Source: an uncultured Oscillospiraceae bacterium (GTDB lineage: Bacteria > Bacillota > Clostridia > Oscillospirales > Oscillospiraceae). Taken from it: a stretch of DNA of 5,318 nt. Positions 1-4,440 of this stretch are shown here, piece after piece (positions within the stretch are counted from its first letter, which is position 1; each line of letters opens with the position of its first letter). The DNA lies in assembly GCA_934643765.1 (NCBI GenBank), contig CAKUCT010000134.1, positions 1 to 5,318 of the forward strand, in the 5' to 3' direction. The notes under the pieces were generated by a model. That model did not search any database. It worked only from the letters and a program-made list of their open reading frames with translations, and was not told the DNA's origin. Both the position numbers and the translations under genes were made by a program.

Positions 1-1095
1 GTGCAGCGACACATCATGCAGCACGGCAAGATCGCCGTCGTAGGCAAAGCTCACATGGTCAACATCAATTTCGCCTGCAACATGTGTCAGCTCCTTTGCG
101 CCGGGCTCGTCTTTGAGCGTGGGTTCGGTGCGCATGATCTGCACAAAGCGCGCCAGACCCGCCGTGCCGTTTGCAAAGAGCTCTGAGAAGTTGGAGAGCT
201 TGCGGATGGGATTGACGAAGGTTGTAATGTAGAGGCTGAACATGAGAAGGTCCGCGTAGTTGAGCTTGTCCTGCATAATCAGCCAGCCGCCGACGGCGAT
301 GACCGAGACGGACAGAAGGCTCATAAAGAGCTCCATCGTGCCCATGAAGATGCCCATTTCGCGGTGAAAGCTCTTTTTGGAGGTTTTGAAACTCTCATTG
401 GAGCGGCAGAATTTTTCGCGCTCCATCGCTTCATTGGCAAACGCCTTGGCCGTGCGCATGCCGGAAAGGCCGGACTCGATATCGGCGTTGATGTGCCCCA
501 CGCGCTGCTTGACTGTTTTGGAGGCGGCGGACATCTGCTTGCGGCGGGCGAAGGCCATGACCAGAAAGAGCGGGATGATGATGCAGACCACAAGCGCCAG
601 ATGCCACTCGGTGCGGAACATGATGATGAGCGCGCCGGTGATTGTGACAAGCGAGATGAAAAGATCCTCCGGGCCATGGTGGGCAAGCTCGGTGATCTCA
701 AAAAGATCGCTTGTGAGCCGGCTCATCAGCTGGCCGGTGCGGTTCTGGTCATAGTAGTCGAAGCCCAGCTCCTGCATGTGGCAGAACAGATCCTCGCGGA
801 TGTCGGCTTCAACGCGGATGCCGAAGGCGTGGCCCCAGTAAGTGATGATATAGTACAGAAAGGCGCGCAGCACATAGGCCGCCACGACAATGCCCATGAT
901 GAGAAAGAAGGTTTTGTAGGCGTGCTGCGGCAGAAGGTCATACATGGCCTTGCGGGAGACGATCGGATAGGCCAGATCGATGAGCGCGACAATGAGCGCG
1001 CAGAACATGTCTAGCAGGAACAGCCGACGGTGTGGCCTGAAAAAATGCAGAAAAATCTGCAGCATGCTTTTGCTCTGATAGTCCTTTGTAGTCAT
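1..1095 (-). CDS. ABC exporter half-transporter (permease-ATPase fusion), 3' part missing at window edge
   Basis: The reading frame is open from ATG at 1095 to the left edge, giving 365 residues of a type IV (MsbA/LmrA-like) ABC exporter subunit. Seen: after a short N-terminus come hydrophobic segments at about 25-46, 62-84, 144-160, 166-182 and 253-275, separated by long charged cytoplasmic extensions. The family signature 'FDYYDQNRTGQLMSRLTSD' lies at residues 112-130, and 'GLSGMRTAKAFANE' at 209-222 is the usual motif of the fourth helix. At 342-365 the nucleotide-binding domain begins, with 'VSFAYDG' supplying the A-loop tyrosine; the Walker A, signature and Walker B motifs lie off-window. 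Such proteins sit in the inner membrane and export drugs, lipids or peptides as dimers; the substrate cannot be inferred. The start is supported by GAAAGG (plus-strand 1105-1110) 9 nt upstream. No convincing promoter was found for it in the 103-bp divergent intergenic region. No frameshift is visible. Confidence 0.93.
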   Translation of the reverse strand, partial: MTTKDYQSKSMLQIFLHFFRPHRRLFLLDMFCALIVALIDLAYPIVSRKAMYDLLPQHAYKTFFLIMGIVVAAYVLRAFLYYIITYWGHAFGIRVEADIREDLFCHMQELGFDYYDQNRTGQLMSRLTSDLFEITELAHHGPEDLFISLVTITGALIIMFRTEWHLALVVCIIIPLFLVMAFARRKQMSAASKTVKQRVGHINADIESGLSGMRTAKAFANEAMEREKFCRSNESFKTSKKSFHREMGIFMGTMELFMSLLSVSVIAVGGWLIMQDKLNYADLLMFSLYITTFVNPIRKLSNFSELFANGTAGLARFVQIMRTEPTLKDEPGAKELTHVAGEIDVDHVSFAYDGDLAVLHDVSLH

Positions 1096-1146
1096 GGATG
1101 AATGCCTTTCTGATTAAAAACGATTTGTTAAGATTTGACCGCGTTG

Positions 1147-1175
1147 TTGAAAGAGAGACAGATTTTTAGTATGAT
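1147..1175 (+). promoter_or_regulatory. Sigma-A-type promoter of the pseudouridine synthase gene
   Basis: TTGAAA (1147-1152) and TATGAT (1170-1175) are separated by exactly 17 nt, a near-consensus housekeeping promoter. Transcription would begin near 1182, leaving a leader of about 17 nt. The Shine-Dalgarno region AAAGGTGGGAGG (1184-1195) lies just downstream, before the ATG at 1199. Confidence 0.7.
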
Positions 1176-1198
1176 ATCGGGCGAAAGGTGGGAGGCGC

Positions 1199-1852
1199 AT
1201 GATTGAAATCCTCGGCCAGACGGCGGCGTTTGCCGCGTGCATCAAGCCCGTTGGCACAGCCTCGCAGGGAGAAGACCCGGAGAGCCTGCCGCAGCTTTTA
1301 AAGCAGCAGCTTGGCATGGCGGTGTATCCGGTGCACCGGCTCGACCAGGCGGTTGGCGGTGTGATGGTTTTCGCGAAGACGCCGCAGGCGGCGGCAAAGC
1401 TCAGCCGCGAGATCGCGGAAAACCGGCTGCAGAAGGAATATCTGGCTGTGATTTCCAGCATGCCGGAGGAAACCTGCGGCGAGCTGCGGGACCTGTTGTT
1501 CCACGACCGGTTCAAGAATAAGACCTATGTCGTTTCGCGCGCGCGTAAGGGTGTGAAGGAGGCGTCGCTTTCCTACCGGGTGCTTGCAAACAGGGAGGGG
1601 CAGAGCCTTGTCCATGTGCGCCTGCACACCGGCAGAACGCATCAGATCCGCGTGCAGTTTGCCTCGCGCGGCTGGCCGCTGCTTGGCGACGGAAAATACG
1701 GAAGCCGCAAAAATGCGGCGGGGCCGGCGCTGTGGTCCTGCGCGGTGGCCTTCCGGCTCGATGGCAGGGATTACAGATTCTGCGCCCGGCCGCCGCAGAC
1801 GGGCGTCTGGGCCGCGTATGGCGCGGCGCTGGACGCGCTGGATACTATTTAA
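1199..1852 (+). CDS. RluA-family RNA pseudouridine synthase (short, no S4 domain)
   Basis: Predicted to isomerise specific uridines in rRNA or tRNA to pseudouridine in the cytoplasm. Seen: 'VHRLDQAVGGVMVFAKT' at residues 45-61 is the catalytic motif, with Asp49 as the expected nucleophile; 'KEYLAV' at 79-84 carries the conserved active-site tyrosine (Tyr81); 'HTGRTHQIRVQFA' at 143-155 is the third RluA motif, followed by 'LLGDGKYG' at 161-168. At 217 residues it is shorter than RluC/RluD-type enzymes (about 300), because it lacks an N-terminal S4 RNA-binding domain, resembling stand-alone RluA/TruC-like members. The TSG that usually follows HRLDxx is VGG here. The ATG at 1199 is chosen because of the GGAGG/AAAGG sites immediately upstream and because the motifs are in frame. 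Its last 8 bases overlap the end of the convergent DUF2284 gene. The target RNA and the exact subfamily cannot be told from sequence alone. Confidence 0.93.
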   Translation: MIEILGQTAAFAACIKPVGTASQGEDPESLPQLLKQQLGMAVYPVHRLDQAVGGVMVFAKTPQAAAKLSREIAENRLQKEYLAVISSMPEETCGELRDLLFHDRFKNKTYVVSRARKGVKEASLSYRVLANREGQSLVHVRLHTGRTHQIRVQFASRGWPLLGDGKYGSRKNAAGPALWSCAVAFRLDGRDYRFCARPPQTGVWAAYGAALDALDTI

Positions 1853-2375
1853 AAAGCAGCAGCGAAAACCAGACGACAAGATTGCCGTTCATAAAATCGA
1901 TACCGTGCTTTTCGGCAAGGTCGGTCACTAAAATTCCCTGGCTTTCCACGCAGGGGAACATCCGGTCCGGATGGCGGCAGGGAGCGTCCGGGTAGGCGCA
2001 GTGCGCGCAGATGGCGCAGGCTTCTGTGGATAGGGCCATGACATCCGTGCACTGCGCGGCCAGAAGATCACGCACGGTGCGTCTAAGTTCTTCGTGCGGC
2101 AGGCGCGTGGCAAGCGTCTCCTGAAGATTTGCAATGTCGCTGACCTCGTTGATGGTGGTGATCATCAGCCCCTCTGGGTAGGAAAGGCAGCGCGCCTTGC
2201 ACTCGTCCACCGTCCCTACGGCGGGCGGGCAGGCCCAGGTGCTGTTGTACATGGGGCACTGGGTCTGGCAGATCCAGCGCACACGCTCGGAAAAGACGAG
2301 TTCGTCCGTGGTAATCCATCCGTATTGATAGAGCGGAAGCTCTGCCAGCTGCCGCTCGATGCTTGCTTTGTCCAT
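1845..2375 (-). CDS. DUF2284 cysteine-rich, predicted metal-binding protein
   Basis: A 176-residue protein of uncharacterised function. Seen: eleven cysteines. The N-terminal set is C36-x3-C40-x8-C49 followed by PP ('STWACPPAVGT', 45-55). The C-terminal set is C120-x2-C123-x2-C126-x6-C133, in 'CAICAHCAYPDAPCRHP' (120-136), then 'MFPCVESQGI' (139-148). This layout matches DUF2284, whose cysteines are thought to bind a metal or an iron-sulfur cluster; the binding is family-level inference and no reaction is known. No signal peptide or membrane segment is evident, although the last ten residues are hydrophobic ('VVWFSLLLFK'). The start is fixed by GGGAGG (plus-strand 2383-2388) 7 nt before the ATG, with a good promoter upstream. 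It appears to be a single-gene unit, divergent from the XRE gene and convergent with the pseudouridine synthase gene. Frequent association of DUF2284 with anaerobes fits the inferred host. Confidence 0.9.
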   Translation of the reverse strand: MDKASIERQLAELPLYQYGWITTDELVFSERVRWICQTQCPMYNSTWACPPAVGTVDECKARCLSYPEGLMITTINEVSDIANLQETLATRLPHEELRRTVRDLLAAQCTDVMALSTEACAICAHCAYPDAPCRHPDRMFPCVESQGILVTDLAEKHGIDFMNGNLVVWFSLLLFK

Positions 2376-2408
2376 GGGCCGGCCTCCCTGTAAATTGACA
2401 CTGCACCT

Positions 2409-2438
2409 ATTCTACACAATTTTCATCGGAATCGTCAA
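2409..2438 (-). promoter_or_regulatory. Promoter of the DUF2284 gene
   Basis: On the minus strand TTGACG (plus-strand 2433-2438) and TAGAAT (2409-2414) are separated by 18 nt. The predicted start near 2402 gives a leader of about 27 nt containing the GGGAGG Shine-Dalgarno site. Confidence 0.7.
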
Positions 2439-2449
2439 TGACAAAAAGC

Positions 2450-2463
2450 GCGCAAAAATGCGC
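2450..2463. repeat. Small inverted repeat between divergent promoters
   Basis: GCGCA-AAAA-TGCGC is a perfect 5+4+5 inverted repeat. It lies just upstream of the -35 box of the minus-strand promoter and about 40 bp upstream of the plus-strand -35 box. It could be an operator half-site pair. It is too small to be sure, and no run of T follows it to suggest a terminator. Confidence 0.35.
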
Positions 2464-2487
2464 CGGGCACGGTGTGTGGATGCCAGG

Positions 2488-2499
2488 CGCAAGTTTGCG
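2488..2499. repeat. Palindrome abutting the XRE-gene promoter, possible operator
   Basis: CGCAA-GT-TTGCG is a perfect 5+2+5 palindrome ending 5 bp upstream of the TTGCAC -35 box. Short palindromes in this position are typical operators for dimeric HTH proteins, so autoregulation by the adjacent XRE protein is possible. That link is inference. Confidence 0.4.
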
Positions 2500-2504
2500 T
2501 GCTC

Positions 2505-2533
2505 TTGCACGGTTTAAAAAAATATGGTATACT
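2505..2533 (+). promoter_or_regulatory. Extended -10 promoter of the XRE/membrane-protein transcript
   Basis: TTGCAC (2505-2510) and TATACT (2528-2533) have a 17-nt spacer. TGG directly before the -10 box makes it an extended -10 (TGn) promoter. Transcription should begin near 2540, about 175 nt before the start codon, so the mRNA has an unusually long leader. Confidence 0.75.
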
Positions 2534-2539
2534 AAGAAA

Positions 2540-2701
2540 TCATGTGCCGGATGACAGGTGACACATCAATTTCCTCTTCCCAGCCCTAACGATAGCAGAC
2601 GGCGCTGGATTTGTCACCCTCTTGGTTGTTCTGCGCGCTATCGCGGCGCGCTACATGGACTCTACTGGCAGTAGAATCCCTTGAAATATCAGGCTTTTTT
2701 T
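2540..2701 (+). ncRNA. Candidate structured 5' leader RNA or small RNA ending in a T7 tract, class not recognised
   Basis: This gene-free stretch between the promoter and the XRE gene has dense self-complementarity. Helices seen: a closing stem CATGT (2541-2545)/ACATG (2653-2657); GGTGACA (2557-2563)/TGTCACC (2612-2618); CCAGC (2580-2584)/GCTGG (2604-2608); GCGCGC (2633-2638)/GCGCGC (2646-2651); and TCTAC/GTAGA (2661-2665, 2671-2675), extended by GGA/TCC across one mismatch. CGATAGC (2590-2596) in the loop of the third helix is complementary over 7 nt to GCTATCG (2637-2643) in the next hairpin, as in a kissing loop or pseudoknot. A weak bulged hairpin (2679-2693) precedes seven T residues (2695-2701). 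This could be a riboswitch or attenuator, or a separate small RNA with read-through into the gene. I tried the main riboswitch, 6S, T-box and SRP RNA consensus features from memory and none matched. Confidence 0.5.
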
Positions 2702-2717
2702 AGGAGGTGCCCTCTTG
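2702..2717 (+). promoter_or_regulatory. Strong Shine-Dalgarno site with TTG start codon, self-complementary initiation region
   Basis: AGGAGG (2702-2707), 7 nt before TTG (2715-2717), decides the start of the XRE gene. GAGG (2704-2707) can pair with CCTC (2711-2714) across a TGC loop, which would occlude the site. The poly-T tract of the leader ends directly at its 5' edge. Confidence 0.75.
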
Positions 2718-3392
2718 CAGACCGACGAAGCTACCCTGCGAAAAACCGTGGCGAAAAATATTGCGGCTTTCCGTAAGGCGCATCACGACACGCAGCTCGA
2801 TCTTGCGACAAAACTCAATTATTCCGATAAATCCGTCTCTAAGTGGGAGCGCGGAGAAAGTTTGCCGGACGTGTATATCCTCAGCCAGATCGCGGATCTC
2901 TACGGCGTGACAGTGAGCGGACTGATTGGCGAGGTGGAGCCGCCGAAGGAATCCAAGCCGCACTACCATATGTTCATTCTGGCGCTGTCACTGGCGCTGA
3001 CGATGGCGGTGGCGACGCTGCTGTTCAGCCTGTTTGTGATCTGCAAGGTGCCGTACAGCGCGTGGATGTTCTTTGTGTATGCGCTGCCGGTGTGCTCCAT
3101 CATCTGCATCGTCTTTACAAGCCTCTGGTGGGGCATCTTCTGGCAGGGCGTGTCGGTGTCGATGCTGATCTGGACGCTGGGACTGAGTTTGTATCTGTCA
3201 TTGCAGCTGGAAAACGTATCGCTGATTTTCCTGATCTGCGCGGCGCTGCAGGTGCTGACGATTCTCTGGGAGGTGTTCCGCAAGTTCCTGCAAAGAACGC
3301 GCGGCATCCCGGCCAACGGCTCGATGAAGGACCCGAAGGAGAGCAAAGAGGCCAGGGACGAGAAAGAACCCAAAGAGATGAAGGAAGCCTAA
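2715..3392 (+). CDS. XRE-family HTH protein with four predicted membrane helices
   Basis: A 225-residue protein. Residues about 10-70 form an XRE/Cro-type helix-turn-helix domain: 'DLATKLNYSDKSVSKWERG' at 29-47 contains the HTH, with the typical SVSKWERG of the recognition helix and following turn, and 'LPDVYILSQIADLYGVTV' (50-67) completes the domain. Hydrophobic segments follow at about 85-110, 115-137, 143-163 and 168-186, predicted to cross the membrane. The tail from about 187 is highly charged, ending in repeated KE/KD-P-KE-type units (205-225). The HTH domain is therefore expected to be tethered to the inner face of the membrane; a role as a membrane-anchored transcription regulator is inference, and the signal is unknown. 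Translation starts at TTG, supported by AGGAGG 7 nt upstream. No downstream ATG is well placed without losing the HTH. It has its own promoter and structured leader, and a terminator follows 10 nt after the stop, so it is monocistronic. Confidence 0.88.
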   Translation: MQTDEATLRKTVAKNIAAFRKAHHDTQLDLATKLNYSDKSVSKWERGESLPDVYILSQIADLYGVTVSGLIGEVEPPKESKPHYHMFILALSLALTMAVATLLFSLFVICKVPYSAWMFFVYALPVCSIICIVFTSLWWGIFWQGVSVSMLIWTLGLSLYLSLQLENVSLIFLICAALQVLTILWEVFRKFLQRTRGIPANGSMKDPKESKEARDEKEPKEMKEA

Positions 3393-3402
3393 AATCGTAA
3401 AC

Positions 3403-3432
3403 AAAGCCCCTGGGAGTATTCCCAGGGGCTTT
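3403..3432. terminator. Bidirectional intrinsic terminator between convergent genes
   Basis: A perfect 13-bp stem (3403-3415 with 3420-3432, core GCCCCTGGGA/TCCCAGGGGC) has a GTAT loop. TTT ends the stem on the plus strand (followed by CGTTGTTGG), and on the minus strand the stem ends in TTT followed by GTTTACGATTTT. It sits between the XRE-gene stop (3392) and the permease stop (3445) and can serve both. Confidence 0.9.
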
Positions 3433-3444
3433 CGTTGTTGGTTT

Positions 3445-4437
3445 CTAGCGTTCTTCCCGGAAGTAGGCAAGACCCAGAGACTGGGGCGGCTGATCCTCGC
3501 GCTTTTTACGAAGCGAGACGACAATCAGCACGACCAGCGTCACCACGTAGGGCAGCATCTTGTAGAGCTCCTTGATGGCAAGGTTGGTGCCGGTGGGGAT
3601 GAAGATATAGAGAATGTAGCAGCCGCCAAAGAGAATCGAGGCGAGGATGCTGACATTCGGGCGCCAGATTGTGAAGATGACCAGGGCGATGGCAAGCCAG
3701 CCGCGGTCGCCGAAGGCATTGTTCGACCAGACGCCGCAGGCGTAGTCCATGACGTAGTACAATCCGCCGAGGCCTGCAATCATGCTGCCGATGCAGGTGG
3801 CCAGGTACTTGTATTTTGTGACGCTGATACCGGCAGCGTCGGCCGTGGCCGCGCTCTCGCCGACCGCACGCAGATGCAGGCCCGCGCGCGTGTGCTTCAA
3901 GAAATACGAGGCCAGAAGCGCAATGACGATGGAAAGATAGGCCAGGAAGCCATACGACAGGAAGACCTGACCGAACCAGCCGGTTGTTGCCGCGATGGGG
4001 AGGGATTTGCTGAAATAGGCGCTTGTGGCCGAAAGCGCGATGGACGGCACTTCACTGCCGGAGAGCTTGATGAGAGAGCCGCCGAAGAAGTTGCCGATGC
4101 CGACGCCAAAAGTGGTCAGCGCGAGGCCGGTCACGTTCTGGTTGGCGCGGAGCGTGACGGTCAGCAGGCAGTAGATCAGGCCCATCAGAAGCGAGCCTGC
4201 CAGCGAGCAGAGCATCGGGATGCCGATGGCGGCAAGAGCGCTCATCTGCTCGGCCGGAACGGCCTGCTCATAAAAGAAGGCTCCGATGACGCCGCAGATA
4301 CCGCCGACATACATGACGCCCGGGATGCCAAGGTTCAGGTTGCCGGACTTTTCTGTCAGAATTTCGCCGGTGCTGCCGTACAGAAGCGGAATGCCCTGCA
4401 TGACGGCGCGGGGAAGGAATGATGCAAAATCAAACAT
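3445..4437 (-). CDS. ABC importer permease, Nup/Bmp type (NupQ/NupC-like, second permease)
   Basis: A 330-residue inner-membrane permease of the branched-chain-type superfamily (BPD_transp_2), related to B. subtilis YufQ/NupQ and L. lactis NupC. These pair with a second permease, an ATPase and a BmpA-like lipoprotein to import nucleosides; some relatives are annotated for simple sugars, so the substrate is inferred. Seen: the family N-terminal motif 'GEILTEKSGNLNLGIPG' (24-40), about eight hydrophobic segments (for example 38-58, 70-96, 158-180, 210-230, 245-258, 261-282, 293-309), the cytoplasmic coupling loop 'LRAVGESAATADAAGI' (189-204), and 'GDRGWLAIALVIF' (243-255). The more usual NLGVEG/NLGIEG is NLGIPG here. 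ATG at 4437 has GGAGG (plus-strand 4446-4450) 8 nt upstream, lying within the end of the preceding permease gene; only 3 bp separate the two genes, implying a shared transcript and coupled translation. It is the last gene of the operon, before the bidirectional terminator. Confidence 0.92.
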   Translation of the reverse strand: MFDFASFLPRAVMQGIPLLYGSTGEILTEKSGNLNLGIPGVMYVGGICGVIGAFFYEQAVPAEQMSALAAIGIPMLCSLAGSLLMGLIYCLLTVTLRANQNVTGLALTTFGVGIGNFFGGSLIKLSGSEVPSIALSATSAYFSKSLPIAATTGWFGQVFLSYGFLAYLSIVIALLASYFLKHTRAGLHLRAVGESAATADAAGISVTKYKYLATCIGSMIAGLGGLYYVMDYACGVWSNNAFGDRGWLAIALVIFTIWRPNVSILASILFGGCYILYIFIPTGTNLAIKELYKMLPYVVTLVVLIVVSLRKKREDQPPQSLGLAYFREER

Positions 4438-4440
4438 TGT

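Noticed and set aside
364..1014. Plus-strand 216-codon open frame over the ABC exporter gene
   Set aside because: The minus-strand frame reads as a full ABC exporter with family motifs throughout; the plus-strand product is His/Asp/Ala-rich with no domain and no convincing ribosome site.
1096..1146. Promoter for the ABC exporter gene on the minus strand
   Set aside because: AT-rich stretches such as TTTAAT exist, but no -35 box at proper spacing was found; the best pairings put the start inside the Shine-Dalgarno site.
1298..1879. Minus-strand 193-codon frame across the pseudouridine synthase
   Set aside because: Arg/Pro-rich shadow of the plus-strand gene, which carries all catalytic motifs.
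2542..2589. Fifteen-codon ORF (ATG to TAA) at the very start of the leader, possible leader peptide
   Set aside because: No Shine-Dalgarno site, begins about 2 nt from the predicted transcript start, and has no run of a regulatory amino acid. Its bases are better explained by RNA helices.
2540..2701. 6S RNA, SRP RNA, T-box or a common riboswitch as identity of the leader
   Set aside because: No single long rod-like fold as in 6S, no SRP tetraloop motif, no T-box sequence, and no remembered consensus core of the TPP, cobalamin, SAM, lysine, c-di-GMP, guanidine, fluoride or ZTP riboswitches.
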